64,000 bases of DNA from Marinomonas sp. MED121 (GCF_000153025.1 NZ_CH672429.1:127822-191821); one strand, 5' to 3'; counted from the first letter of the stretch, positions 46,289 to 55,858 are shown. The notes: a model not told the origin generated them from the sequence alone. Program-made: numbers and translations.

Positions 46289-47185
46289 ATGAATATTGAT
46301 CACTTAAGGCTTTTTGTCCGTATTGCACAAACCCATAACATAAGCCAAGCAGGGCAAGAGCTCGGCTTATCCCCCGCGGTCGCAAGTTCCCATATCAATA
46401 AACTTGAAGCTGGCCTTGGTGTCAGACTCATTCACAGAACCACGCGAAAGGTCTCATTAACAGAGGAAGGCATTGCCTTTTTCCCCCATGCTGAAGATGT
46501 GATTGCCAGTGTTGAAGCCGCTCAAGCCTCCGTTGGCGCAGGAAAAAGTACACCCAGTGGCACCCTTAGAGTGTCAGCCCCAGCCTCTTTTGGACGCATG
46601 CATGTCTTGCCCGCTTTAACTGACTTTATGGCCCGTTACCCTGAAATTAAAGTTGATCTAAAACTCTCAGATACCATAGTGGATCTTGTAGAAGGAGGCT
46701 TTGATATTGCGATTAGAAACTCACGCCTTAAAGACTCAAGCTTGATCGCCAAAAAGTTAGCCAATGACAATCGTATCTTGTGTGCTTCACCCAGTTATAT
46801 TAAAAAATACGGTTTACCGAATGCGCCAGCAGCCTTAAACCAACATCATTGCATTACGCTTATTGGCTTAGAAGACTGGTGTTTCGACACACCACAAGGC
46901 CCGGTTAATATTAAAACCAAGGGACAATTTCGTACTGATAATGGGGAGGCAGTTAGAGATGCCAGCGTCAATGGGATTGGTATCACCATTGGCTCTAAAT
47001 GGAGTGTTTATCAACACCTAAAATCAGGTGAACTGGTGCACATCATGCCTGAATTTCCTCTTATATCGGAAACCGCAATCTGGGCGGTGTACCCAAGTTC
47101 GCGTTTATTAGCCCCTAAAGTCAGGGCCTTTATTGATTACTTTAGTGATTATTTTGGTGATGAGCCCTATTGGGAGAACGAATAA
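46289..47185 (+). CDS. LysR-family transcriptional regulator
   Basis: 298 residues from ATG 46289 (a TTG at 46280 is in frame). Winged helix ISQAGQELGLSPAVASSHINKLEAGLG. The effector domain (LRVSAPASFGRMHVLPALTDF, DIAIRNSRLKDSSLIAKKL) is of the CrgA/DmlR-like subgroup. Divergent from the quinone oxidoreductase gene, its likely target; regulators of this subgroup often sense electrophiles or quinones. Confidence 0.88.
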   Translation: MNIDHLRLFVRIAQTHNISQAGQELGLSPAVASSHINKLEAGLGVRLIHRTTRKVSLTEEGIAFFPHAEDVIASVEAAQASVGAGKSTPSGTLRVSAPASFGRMHVLPALTDFMARYPEIKVDLKLSDTIVDLVEGGFDIAIRNSRLKDSSLIAKKLANDNRILCASPSYIKKYGLPNAPAALNQHHCITLIGLEDWCFDTPQGPVNIKTKGQFRTDNGEAVRDASVNGIGITIGSKWSVYQHLKSGELVHIMPEFPLISETAIWAVYPSSRLLAPKVRAFIDYFSDYFGDEPYWENE

Positions 47186-47221
47186 CAAACACATACCTTA
47201 ATTAAGCGAATTAAGTGCCAA

Positions 47222-47809
47222 TTATATTCGCTTAAGTCTTTGTCTTATGCGGCTTAAGGCCACAGGAGTAATACTCAAATATGAGGCAATTTGTTGTTGG
47301 GGTATCTTGTCTTTCAACTCTGGATAATCGACACAAAAATCAAGATAACGCTTTTCTGCTGAGTCTTTCACAAAACTGCTTTCTTTCTCTTCTTTGAGAA
47401 TAAAAATCTGTTCCATAAAATGACAATAACATTCTAAAAATCCCTTATCTTGTCGCATCTCATTAAAGAAGCTATGCCAAGGGTAAGAAATGATCATACA
47501 GTCTTCAAGGGCTTGAATCCCAAACAAGGCCTTTGTGCCTTTTATGGTCGCCCTTGTCGAGCCTATGATGCGAGGAGATTTAGCAAAAGACTGGGTATAT
47601 TCTTTGCCCGTTTCAGACACACTGACATAACGTACTTGCCCTGTGTGTAAGAAATATAAACGATCGACCTTTTCCCCTTGCTGAAACAAAAACTCGCCTT
47701 TGCGTATCGGCTGTATTTGCATAGATTGAGTGAAGTATTGCCAATCTATGTCGTACCCCATTCGATCAAAATAGTGTTTAAAGCTTGCCTCTAACAATGC
47801 CTTATCCAT
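47222..47809 (-). CDS. Crp/Fnr-family cyclic-nucleotide-binding regulator
   Basis: 195 residues. The N-terminal cNMP-binding barrel is clear (IRKGEFLFQQGEKVDRLYFLHTGQVRYV). The C-terminal winged helix is short (DKIPQQQIASYLSITPVALSRIRQRL). The helix that contacts cAMP in Crp lacks the usual RTSR, so the ligand is uncertain. It is the last gene of a likely operon NAT-EamA-Crp with 32 bp before it, unusual for a regulator of this type. Confidence 0.85.
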   Translation of the reverse strand: MDKALLEASFKHYFDRMGYDIDWQYFTQSMQIQPIRKGEFLFQQGEKVDRLYFLHTGQVRYVSVSETGKEYTQSFAKSPRIIGSTRATIKGTKALFGIQALEDCMIISYPWHSFFNEMRQDKGFLECYCHFMEQIFILKEEKESSFVKDSAEKRYLDFCVDYPELKDKIPQQQIASYLSITPVALSRIRQRLKRI

Positions 47810-47841
47810 TCGGCTTCCTTTTCTAATGACACTTTAACTTA

Positions 47842-48825
47842 TTAAGCTTTTTCCATAGTTTGTTTATTCATGTCTTCTTTATTGAGGCTAACCTGTGAAG
47901 GTTTCACCTCAATCAAGACAAACGCCAACCATAATAAACCCAAACCCAGCATAAAACCGAGATTTAACAGGCTATCAAACGTTTTACTTTCGTAAGCCGT
48001 GTAAATCGCAACCCACAAAGGAATACTGTAAGAGAAGGCCAATAATCGGTTTGCCCCCACACTGGCTACCAAACGCTGCTGCAAGATAAAGGTAAACAAG
48101 GTCGCAAACACAGTGAGATAAAGACCGTTAAGCCAGAAACCTTTTGCTAGCCAATAAACCTTATCAAGTTCTCCCCAGATAAGGGCTATGGGAATCAGCC
48201 AAAGCGTACCAAACAACATGATCATAAAAGCACCTGATAAGGGCGCAAGCTTGCGTCCCCATTTTTGCACACTCACCACATGTATGGCTAATAACACGCA
48301 GGCTGCTAGAAAGATGAGATCCCCCCTATTCCAACTCAGTAGACCAAGCTCTGCTTTATTTGTAGTTATGCCATTTTGGCTATTAAACAAGAGCAAACAA
48401 GCCGCGATTGACCCTACTATAAAGCCTAATAATTTGCTGCCATTTAGCCTTTCACTAAGCCATACCCTTGCAATACACACCCCGATTAAAGGCACCAGAG
48501 TATAAAGTACTGAAGTTTTAAGGGGCGTCGTGTATTTAAGCGCCACAAACAGTCCAATAAAGAAGCCCACTAAAGCGCCGCTTATCACCACATATTGCAA
48601 GCACAATACTTTAGAGGCAAATAAATCAGATAAGGCTTGAGCTTGATTGATACCCGCCCACTGCCAGTTAACAAGCAGCAGGCAGAAAATCAAAACTAAC
48701 GCTAAAACAAAACGGAATACCGACGTTGCGATTGGGCTAGCGAAGGCTTCCATATTGCCTGAGACGACAAAAGACGACGCCATCAACCAAGCCCAAATAA
48801 GCAAACTAACAATCCCTTTCATCAT
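47842..48825 (-). CDS. EamA/DMT-superfamily transporter
   Basis: 327 residues with about ten hydrophobic segments in two EamA repeats. The first repeat ends in TTPLKTSVLYTLVPLIGV, the typical loop before the fourth helix; the second repeat has NGLYLTVFATLFTFILQQRL. It probably exports a metabolite or drug. It begins 2 bp after the arylamine N-acetyltransferase stop, so the two are translationally close. The acetylated product could be its substrate (inference). Confidence 0.85.
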   Translation of the reverse strand: MMKGIVSLLIWAWLMASSFVVSGNMEAFASPIATSVFRFVLALVLIFCLLLVNWQWAGINQAQALSDLFASKVLCLQYVVISGALVGFFIGLFVALKYTTPLKTSVLYTLVPLIGVCIARVWLSERLNGSKLLGFIVGSIAACLLLFNSQNGITTNKAELGLLSWNRGDLIFLAACVLLAIHVVSVQKWGRKLAPLSGAFMIMLFGTLWLIPIALIWGELDKVYWLAKGFWLNGLYLTVFATLFTFILQQRLVASVGANRLLAFSYSIPLWVAIYTAYESKTFDSLLNLGFMLGLGLLWLAFVLIEVKPSQVSLNKEDMNKQTMEKA

Positions 48826-48827
48826 TT

Positions 48828-49682
48828 TTAATGGCCTAGTTTAGGCACAAGAAAACGTTCAAACAAATGCGTTGAAATCGCCTGATCCAGAGCTAATCCA
48901 AAGCAATCCGTTAAGATGTTATGCAAGGCATCAGCCGAGTTAACCTGTTCAGTAAGTTCAGTTCGTTGACCTGTTTCATCGGTAAAGCGGGTTAAGAGTT
49001 CATGGTTTTTCAAGGCGATAATCACCTCATCATTTTTTAAACTCACCACCAAATTATTAACAAAACCCGCCTCTGGGTATTTATGAGAAAAGAAGTGACT
49101 TAGCTGGCAATCTGCATCCGAGTAATCAGCTAAATCAAAGCGATAAAGAGTAAAGAACTCGCCCCCTTTAAAAATTTGAACATCATACTCTAGCGTATCC
49201 AGCTGCTTTTGCTCAGACAGTGAAATAATACGGTAGGTTTCGCCGCCAATATTTTGCTCTTTATCTAACGCAAGTTTGAGTGGCAAACTAGGACCATAAG
49301 CCCCAAAGCCGGTATCAATCAGGTAAGATTCTCTGTGAAAATTCACCAGACTCACCCTGTGCGTTCTAGGGGCTTTTTTCTCTTGGTTATAAAGCACACG
49401 AGCGAGCTTTAGCTCCACCTCGTAACCCAATGCACTTAATAGTTCATACGTAAGTTTATTATGCTCAAAGCAATAACCACCCAAACCTTGAGTCACTATT
49501 TTGTGGCTTAAGCTATCTGTGTCCAAAGGTAGTTCTTCACCCAATACCACTGCCAAACTATTAAAGCTGTATTTCGCAATATGCTTATTTTGCAAGGCGG
49601 CAACAAATTCTAAAGAAGGTTCACCCTCATGGGTTAGCGCTAAGTCGTCTAGGTAGCTTTGTAAACTGTTTGATAAAGTCAT
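48828..49682 (-). CDS. Arylamine N-acetyltransferase
   Basis: 284 residues from ATG 49682, shorter by nine than the longest frame. The Cys-His-Asp triad is visible: Cys in GLGGYCFEHN, His in PRTHRVSLV and Asp in YLIDTGFGAYGP. The enzyme transfers acetyl from acetyl-CoA to aromatic amines and hydrazines in the cytoplasm. First gene of an apparent operon with an EamA exporter and a Crp-type regulator. A detoxification role is likely. Confidence 0.9.
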   Translation of the reverse strand: MTLSNSLQSYLDDLALTHEGEPSLEFVAALQNKHIAKYSFNSLAVVLGEELPLDTDSLSHKIVTQGLGGYCFEHNKLTYELLSALGYEVELKLARVLYNQEKKAPRTHRVSLVNFHRESYLIDTGFGAYGPSLPLKLALDKEQNIGGETYRIISLSEQKQLDTLEYDVQIFKGGEFFTLYRFDLADYSDADCQLSHFFSHKYPEAGFVNNLVVSLKNDEVIIALKNHELLTRFTDETGQRTELTEQVNSADALHNILTDCFGLALDQAISTHLFERFLVPKLGH

Positions 49683-49876
49683 GTGATTTACTCCTTTAAT
49701 GTCATTCAATGAAGACAGAATATGGGAGTTTGAGAGAGAAGAAATTAACCCAGGTTAATTTTGAGAAAGTTTTTTATAAAGCCTCTGATAAGCGAGTATT
49801 TCAGCAGAAGCTAGCGGCAAAAATAAAACGCTCTAAAACAGCCCCCTTCACAAGGGGGAATAAACATGAAAATGGC

Positions 49877-50200
49877 TTAAGCGTTTTTAAGTAATCGTAT
49901 TAATCCAGGAAACTCTTCTTCCAGTTCTTCTCGTCTTAGCTTAGCAAGCGAATGATTGCCTTTGTCGATATGAGAAATTAAGCCGACGTCCTTCAATAAT
50001 TTAAAATGGTGCGATCGTGTGGCCTTCGCCACAGTTAACCCAAAAGAAGTGCAGTGCCTTTCTGCTCCCTCTTCATCATTGATGAGATCCACGATTATTT
50101 TTAAGCGCATGGGATGAGCGAGCGCCTTAAGTATTGCTAACATTGCCACTTGTTTGGTGCTTTGATTCATATCGGTATTGATATCCGTTTCGTTCACCAT
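49877..50200 (-). CDS. ArsR-family winged-helix regulator
   Basis: 107 residues from ATG 50200, which has AAAGGAG 5 nt upstream. Helix-turn-helix LAHPMRLKIIVDLINDEEGAERHC, then TVAKATRSHHFKLLKDVGLI. No Cys motif of the metal-sensing type (CVC) is present, so it is probably a non-metal sensor. Divergent from the MFS exporter with about 400 bp between, holding a 12-bp repeat array and overlapping palindromes. It likely represses the exporter. Confidence 0.87.
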   Translation of the reverse strand: MVNETDINTDMNQSTKQVAMLAILKALAHPMRLKIIVDLINDEEGAERHCTSFGLTVAKATRSHHFKLLKDVGLISHIDKGNHSLAKLRREELEEEFPGLIRLLKNA

Positions 50201-50254
50201 CACGTCTCCTTTATTTTATGTGATCTTTATTTTCTGTGATCTTTATTTGGGCTC

Positions 50255-50362
50255 TTATTTAGACATTTCTTTAAACAGTTCTTTAAACAGTTCTTTAAAC
50301 AGTTCTTTAAACCGTTCTTTAGACATTTCTTTAAACAGCGCTTTAGACAGTTTTTTAGACAG
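50255..50362. repeat. 12-bp minisatellite, nine units
   Basis: The consensus TTCTTTAAACAG is repeated head to tail nine times with no gaps; five units match or differ at one position (50267-50338) and the outer units differ at two to four. It lies in the divergent control region between ArsR and MFS genes. Twelve is a multiple of three, so changes in number would not shift a frame. Just before it, TGTGATCTTTATTT occurs twice. Confidence 0.85.
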
Positions 50363-50520
50363 TTCCTAACCCTGATATTTATGCTTCTACTTAGTCCAGC
50401 GCGAAACAAACACCCACTTTTCATACAGGCGCAACTATTGACACAGGGTACTTGCCACTATAAGGTTCGATAAAATTCGAACGTACTACAATATAGATAC
50501 GTTTGATTTTAAATTAACGT

Positions 50521-50536
50521 ACATAGTATGTCATAC
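50521..50536. promoter_or_regulatory. Overlapping palindromes, candidate ArsR operator
   Basis: ACATAGTATGT (perfect, centre G) overlaps GTATGTCATAC (perfect, centre T). The site is 70-85 bp before the MFS start, a position suited to repression. Function inferred. Confidence 0.5.
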
Positions 50537-50605
50537 CATCCTAATGAGAAAGGGTATGACTGTCATGGATTATCGATACACTCAAATTAATGGAAGATGC
50601 TAGCT

Positions 50606-52147
50606 ATGCAGGATGCAAAAAGTTCCAACACTCAATTCACCTTATTTGCGGTTTTACTGGCCGTCTTTGTGGTGCCAAGCTCAATCTCAGGCACGGCAAT
50701 CGCATTACCTTATATCAGTACCGACATTCAGTCCGACCTCGCCAGCTTACAATGGGTGGTCAATGCCTTTAACCTAACATTCGCGTGTTTTACGCTTATT
50801 TGGGGCAAGATTTCTGATGTGTGGGGCAAAAAGCGCTCTTTCTTTATTGGTGCTTTTATTTATACCTTAGCCTCTACAGGCTCTGCCCTATCAACGAATG
50901 CGCTAATGCTTGATATTTTTAGAGCGCTTGCAGGTGTCGGTGGTGCCGCCATTTTTGCTTGTGGTAGCGCCATATTTATTCACGCGTTTGAAGGTGATGC
51001 AAGAACCAAAGCCTTTGCCCTATTTGGTACAACAGCAGGCCTTGGGATTACCTTAGGCCCCACTATTTCGGGTATTTTACTTGATTCAATTGGTTGGCAG
51101 GCAATCTTTTTCATGCATGCTGTCGCCCTCTTCTTGGTTTTAATTGTCAGTGTAAAAATACCCGCAGACCAAACCCAAGGCGGCTCTTTTGCCCAGATAG
51201 ACCTGATTGGCTCCTTCTTCTTTATTTCAAGTATGTTTTTGCTCATGATAGCACTCTCAAAAGGTTATGACTGGGGCTGGAAAAGCCAATCCATCATCTT
51301 GAGTTTCGCCGGTAGCGCCGCCTGCTTCTTAGGTTTTATCTTACGTATTAGAGCCGCAAAGTTCCCTGTACTCAGCCTTGATCTCATTAAAAACCATAGA
51401 TTCTTAGGTTTAATCTTGGTGCCTGTGGTGGCAAGCTTTACCTTTGTTACCTTGCTAACCTACTTCCCAACTTTTCTCACTGGCTCAATGCAACTGTCTG
51501 CATCGAAAGCAGGGGTGATTATGTTGTTCTTAACTGCCCCTGTTTTGGTTTTCCCTCTTATTGCAGGTAAGTTATCGGCAAAAGGGGTCAGCACGAATTT
51601 ACTTATGTATCTCAGTATTATCAGCATGCTAATCGGTGCAGCAGGGCTTGTCTTTGTAGTAGAAAATCATATTTCTGTGATGGCAATTGCCTGTGCTTTG
51701 ATTCTGATTGGTATCGGGATGGGAATGTCAGCTGGCCTTGTGGATGGCCAAGCGCTTAGTAGCGTCAAGGAAAGCGACGTCGGTATGGCAGCAGGTTTAC
51801 TAAATACCTTCAGACTCGGTAGTGAGGCAATTGGAGTTGCTATTTATGGCTCGTTATTAAGTTCGATTGTTAGCAATATGGTGCCTATCCAGCTCAAAGA
51901 GCACATTGTTTTAGATACAGATAACTGGGTTAATGCGATCTCCTCAGGCAACTTTATGAGCATGTTAGTGCAAGGGCAAGCCGAACAAGCGGGCATTTTT
52001 GAAACCATGTCTAGCATCTATAACAGCGCTTTTGTTACCACAAATATCGCACTAACGGGTATGGCCCTTATCGTATCCTCCTTGGTTATTTTCTATCTAA
52101 GAAAGGAAAAATACTCGGTTCAAGGGGAAGCACAAGTAAGAACTTAA
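50606..52147 (+). CDS. MFS drug exporter, DHA2 (14-TM) type
   Basis: 513 residues from ATG 50606 (GGAAG 10 nt before); ATG 50597 is also in frame but too close to that site. About 14 hydrophobic segments. LQWVVNAFNLTFACFTLIWGKISDVWGKKR is the first transmembrane pair and motif A; LGITLGPTISGILLDSIGWQAIFFMH is motif C with the GP dipeptide. Such proteins export drugs or detergents by proton antiport. It diverges from an ArsR-type regulator. Shared terminator downstream. Confidence 0.9.
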   Translation: MQDAKSSNTQFTLFAVLLAVFVVPSSISGTAIALPYISTDIQSDLASLQWVVNAFNLTFACFTLIWGKISDVWGKKRSFFIGAFIYTLASTGSALSTNALMLDIFRALAGVGGAAIFACGSAIFIHAFEGDARTKAFALFGTTAGLGITLGPTISGILLDSIGWQAIFFMHAVALFLVLIVSVKIPADQTQGGSFAQIDLIGSFFFISSMFLLMIALSKGYDWGWKSQSIILSFAGSAACFLGFILRIRAAKFPVLSLDLIKNHRFLGLILVPVVASFTFVTLLTYFPTFLTGSMQLSASKAGVIMLFLTAPVLVFPLIAGKLSAKGVSTNLLMYLSIISMLIGAAGLVFVVENHISVMAIACALILIGIGMGMSAGLVDGQALSSVKESDVGMAAGLLNTFRLGSEAIGVAIYGSLLSSIVSNMVPIQLKEHIVLDTDNWVNAISSGNFMSMLVQGQAEQAGIFETMSSIYNSAFVTTNIALTGMALIVSSLVIFYLRKEKYSVQGEAQVRT

Positions 52148-52159
52148 AGTTCAAAAAGT

Positions 52160-52193
52160 TAAAGCACAGAGGCCAAAAGCCCCTGTGCTTTTT
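52160..52193. terminator. Bidirectional terminator
   Basis: AAAGCACAG and CTGTGCTTT with GGC/GCC inside. T run on the plus strand and A-rich on the other side, between the convergent MFS and yellow/MRJP-type genes. Confidence 0.75.
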
Positions 52194-52197
52194 GCGA

Positions 52198-53340
52198 TTA
52201 CTCGTGTGCTTGATAAGAGAATCGGTACAAGGTGTAAGGGGCTTTTGCATTCCCTAACCCTTGGCTAAATGCAGGATGCTGATGCAACTGATCTTGTGTC
52301 ACATAAACATAGCCATTACTTAGGGCAAAACTATCAGGCCAAGACAAACGCTTATCTTGTACTAAGACTTGATACTCGCCTTTGGTGGTTAAGCCAACCG
52401 CACTGTTTTCAAGATCTGACACTATGATGCCCTGCTTAGAATAAGCAATACCATCACTTGGATTCTTCGGTCCGAAGACTTCGATCTTGCTTTGAATTTG
52501 AGCATCAGACAATGAATTATTCACTAGTGCCATAGCTGGTACACGATAAATCTTAGTGCCGGTGAAGGCTCCAAAATAGACCCACTCACTCTCCTCATCC
52601 ATGGCAATGGGGTTTAAACCAAAACGTAGTTTAGTGGTTTTACCTTCTGCTGATTTTGATGCTAACAAAGAGGCCTCTATCACAATATCTTTGTCTTCCG
52701 GCATCAAGGTATCCGCACTTTCAAGGACACGCTTCGCTTGACCAGAGGCGATATCGACTACAACAAAGGCAGGTTTAGTTGCGCCAGCAAAGTTACCAAA
52801 TGTCATATCGGCAATGATGATCTTTCCGCGTTTTTCATCTATTACAAAGTCTTGTAAAAAAGAGTTTGCCGCTAAAGCAGAAGCTGACAGTTCAATATTA
52901 TGAGATAGCTTATTCAGTACCGTATCCCAAGCGACTAACTTAGCAGGAGAAGTTTCGCTGCCCATGTCTAGCATCCATACCACACCCTTGCTATCTGAAT
53001 GTACACCAATCACCGCAGACAAACCCACCTTGCCTATCTCTGGGCCATCCGCCCAATCCTGCGTAGGAAATGGACGCTTAACCCCATTTGCCATCACTTC
53101 GACAACCTTTACCTTAGGGCCATCAAGTGGGTGCATACTAATAATGATGCGACCTTCTGGCGTAATGGTAATACCGCCACCACGATAATCGTCAAACTGA
53201 GTGACCGCTTCTAACGCACCAATTTTAAGCTTGTTGACTGCATTAGTTTGATCATTTGACGCCGCAATAGCCCCCGTAGAAAAAGTGGCGCCCATAATAG
53301 ATAGGCTCAATAAGCTTGCGGACAGTGTTAAGTTTTTCAT
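52198..53340 (-). CDS. Secreted yellow/major royal jelly-type beta-propeller
   Basis: 380 residues from ATG 53340, with GGGAG upstream. Signal peptide ends near TGAIAAS (about residue 27). The mature part shows the MRJP/yellow pattern of a six-bladed propeller: RGGGITITPEGRIIISMHP, SKGVVWMLDMGSE, KLVAWDT, LQDFVIDEKRGKIIIADMTF, LNPIAMDEESEWVYFGAFTG and SDGIAYSKQGIIVSDLENSAV. Periplasmic or secreted; bacterial members have been linked to lactonase- or tautomerase-like activity, not proven here. Confidence 0.78.
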   Translation of the reverse strand: MKNLTLSASLLSLSIMGATFSTGAIAASNDQTNAVNKLKIGALEAVTQFDDYRGGGITITPEGRIIISMHPLDGPKVKVVEVMANGVKRPFPTQDWADGPEIGKVGLSAVIGVHSDSKGVVWMLDMGSETSPAKLVAWDTVLNKLSHNIELSASALAANSFLQDFVIDEKRGKIIIADMTFGNFAGATKPAFVVVDIASGQAKRVLESADTLMPEDKDIVIEASLLASKSAEGKTTKLRFGLNPIAMDEESEWVYFGAFTGTKIYRVPAMALVNNSLSDAQIQSKIEVFGPKNPSDGIAYSKQGIIVSDLENSAVGLTTKGEYQVLVQDKRLSWPDSFALSNGYVYVTQDQLHQHPAFSQGLGNAKAPYTLYRFSYQAHE

Positions 53341-53708
53341 CTGAACTCCCATTTATATAATCTAATCAAAATTTAAGTGAGCATGCTTGCCCCTTCGATA
53401 AGTGCCATATTAATGGCGGATTAAATCGCTTTAAACAGGATAATATTTGAATCTTTATCTATTTATTTTAGAAAATAGACCTGCAATTATTTAAAGCAGT
53501 GGTTTTATACAAATGCTTGAGGCTAGTATTTGAGGCAGGTATTTGAAGCTAGTAATTGGGGTAAGAGTGATTAACCATAATTTTCAAACCACTACCCTCA
53601 ATAGCTTACCCCTCAAGGCGTTTAAACAAGATCAGAGTAAGCAAAGTAAGGGCCATTAAAGGGAGTGATTCCGTGGTTGATAAGTGAATCACTGCCAATG
53701 ATCAATTC
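53341..53708. other. Intergenic stretch with 13-bp triple repeat
   Basis: Holds the promoter of the propeller gene. At 53517-53555 a 13-bp unit occurs three times in tandem with small differences (TTGAGGCTAGTAT, TTGAGGCAGGTAT, TTGAAGCTAGTAA). No gene seen. Confidence 0.6.
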
Positions 53709-54623
53709 TCACCTTACTTTGGGAGCCGATTTTAAACTGGTCTCCAAAAAGCTTAAAACTCGCTCTTTATATTCATTAGGCTTGGCGGCATAAGCATGGG
53801 TATGTTTAGCCCCTTCTACCGCCCAAAATTCAGTGGCAGTTTGATTTTTAAGGGCTTCAAACAAAATTTTGCCATGCTTCACCGGGGTATATTGATCAGC
53901 CTCGCCATAGATAAGCAACATATTTGGCTGACCTTTTAAGTTTTTCGCCGCATGAATAGGTCGTACTCGTTTCTCTCCTTGGGGGTAGATTAATTGGATC
54001 AAGTGTAAGGCTAATTTGGGAATAGGATATTGCTTCCAAAAATGTAATAAGGTTGGAAAAGCGGACTCAATCACTGCCGCTTTAAAGGGATGTTGAGGGT
54101 TTGACATGGCACACACAGACATAGCGCCCCCTAAGGAAGCGCCTATCAAAGCAATGGGCAAATCAGGGTATTCTGTTGCTAATGCATCACCTGCTGCTAA
54201 TACATCTAAGGGAAATTCCATATTGGTTGAATGGGATTCTCCAAAGCCATTAAAATCAAATACCATCACATGATAGCCCGCTTGTCTTAAAAGTGACGCA
54301 TGACCATATCTTAGCCAAAACCCCTTAGCGGATACTCCCATTGGATGACAAAGTAACACGGCACCTTTTGCAGATTGATTAGGGGATTCAACAGCCGTTT
54401 GCACACTTGTGTTTACCTCTGTTTGCATGCTGCTAGTAACCGCTTCAGCCTGGTCTAAATTTGCTTGAGATTCCCCGAGAAGCGCACAAATCTCTGACCC
54501 TGACTGGCTTTTAAAATAAAGTCGTCGCCAATCAGCTTGTTCAATATCATCGGGCCAACGCCAAGTTTTATTAAAGCGCCCAAAAAAAGGTTTTTTTAAC
54601 CATTTATAAAAGAATGTCTTCAT
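53709..54623 (-). CDS. Alpha/beta hydrolase with inserted Ser/Thr-rich linker
   Basis: 304 residues from ATG 54623 (GAGGAAAACA before it). Nucleophile elbow GASLGG, later GEADQYTP (Asp) and AKHTHAY (His). An oxyanion-type LLCHPMGVSAKGFW is present. Between residues about 55 and 90 there is a low-complexity, Gln/Thr/Ser-rich insert, not typical for the fold. It lacks a signal peptide; a hydrolase of an ester or peptide in the cytoplasm. Substrate unknown. Divergent from the GlxA-type regulator. Confidence 0.8.
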   Translation of the reverse strand: MKTFFYKWLKKPFFGRFNKTWRWPDDIEQADWRRLYFKSQSGSEICALLGESQANLDQAEAVTSSMQTEVNTSVQTAVESPNQSAKGAVLLCHPMGVSAKGFWLRYGHASLLRQAGYHVMVFDFNGFGESHSTNMEFPLDVLAAGDALATEYPDLPIALIGASLGGAMSVCAMSNPQHPFKAAVIESAFPTLLHFWKQYPIPKLALHLIQLIYPQGEKRVRPIHAAKNLKGQPNMLLIYGEADQYTPVKHGKILFEALKNQTATEFWAVEGAKHTHAYAAKPNEYKERVLSFLETSLKSAPKVR

Positions 54624-54817
54624 TGTTTTCCTCATTCATCCCTAATCTATTCAGTCACTTAAGATAAGTTGGCTTGATCATTTAACTAAATAACCAAGCC
54701 GCTTTAAGCAGTCTAAGACTTGACCTAATCAGCAACCATAGGCATAAATGACTTGTTTAGGGTTATTTTTGCCAAACTGGTGTTGTTATTTTTTCAGATG
54801 AGGAAAGGAGAAAGTCT

Positions 54818-55858
54818 ATGAAGGTCATTATTTTAATGGCGGATCGCTGCTCTTCAACCAGTGTGGCTGCCAGCATGGAGTTTCTTGAAACAGCGAATGT
54901 CATTCACCAATATTTACTCAAGTCCCAGCCGGTTAACACAAAAGATGCTGCGCCTTTATTTGAATTAGAAACGGCGTCTATGACAGGCAAAAGCATCACA
55001 AGTACAGGTGGATTAATATTGACACCTCAGTCCTCTGTGACCAATATCACGCCTTCAGGCACTGATTTAGAGACTCGACTAGCCGCACACACCCCCAGAT
55101 TAATTATAGTGCCGGGCTTCATGTTTAATATTTTAAACGAACTCCCCAAGCTAGAGCCCATGTGCAACTGGCTTAAAGAACAACATGATAAAGGGGACTA
55201 CATTGCCAACATATGCACTGGCGCTTTTGTCAGTGCACAGGCAGGCTTGTTAGAGCATAAAAGAGCCACGACACATTGGCTTTTCAGTGAGCAATTTCAA
55301 CGTGCTTTTCCCAACACCAAACTTCAAACAGAGCGAACTGTGACTGACGATGGACTGGTACTTTGCTCAGGCGGTTCCACCAGCAGCGCTGATTTATTAA
55401 TACACCTGATACGTAAATTTGGCTCCCCCCAGCTTGCCGCTGAGTGCGCCAAAAAACTCTTGGTCTCCAGTGGTGATCGAAGCCAAGCGCCATATTCAAG
55501 CACCACCTTTAAAAAACAGCACCAAGACCCTGATATTTTAAAGATTCAAATTTGGATGGAAAAGCGGCTTCACACAAGTATCAGTATGGAAGGCCTCGTC
55601 ACTGAATTTGACTTAAGCATGCGAAATTTTATCCGTCGTTTTAAAGAAGCAACTGACCAAACCCCCATTCAGTATTTACAAAACCTTAGGTTAGAAAAAG
55701 CCAAACACTTACTGGAAAGCAGTCAAGAAGCCTTCGAACAAATTACCTATCGGGTCGGATTGCAAGATGCGAATACCTTTAGAAAGCTGTTTAAACAAAG
55801 AGTCGGCTTAACCCCTGGCGCTTATCGAAAGCAATTTGGTTGGGGTAAAGCTCAATAA
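54818..55858 (+). CDS. GlxA-type regulator: DJ-1/PfpI domain plus AraC helix-turn-helix
   Basis: 346 residues. The N-terminal DJ-1/PfpI-like domain (about 1-200) contains IICTGAFVSAQAGLLEHKRATTHW-type sequence (NICTGAFVSAQAGLL). The Cys sits at the position of the DJ-1 nucleophile. The C-terminal AraC domain (about 235-340) ends in TYRVGLQDANTFRKLFKQRVGLTPGAYRKQF. GlxA-like proteins sense metabolites such as glycine betaine, arginine or choline derivatives. Divergent from the alpha/beta hydrolase gene, its likely target. Confidence 0.87.
   Translation: MKVIILMADRCSSTSVAASMEFLETANVIHQYLLKSQPVNTKDAAPLFELETASMTGKSITSTGGLILTPQSSVTNITPSGTDLETRLAAHTPRLIIVPGFMFNILNELPKLEPMCNWLKEQHDKGDYIANICTGAFVSAQAGLLEHKRATTHWLFSEQFQRAFPNTKLQTERTVTDDGLVLCSGGSTSSADLLIHLIRKFGSPQLAAECAKKLLVSSGDRSQAPYSSTTFKKQHQDPDILKIQIWMEKRLHTSISMEGLVTEFDLSMRNFIRRFKEATDQTPIQYLQNLRLEKAKHLLESSQEAFEQITYRVGLQDANTFRKLFKQRVGLTPGAYRKQFGWGKAQ

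Noticed and set aside
49709..49894. 61-codon open frame between NAT and ArsR genes
   Set aside because: No ribosome site, overlaps the ArsR 3' end on the other strand, no family similarity.
50178..50424. Open frames on both strands across the 12-bp repeat
   Set aside because: They result from repetition of a 4-codon unit and not from selection; no ribosome site and no similarity.
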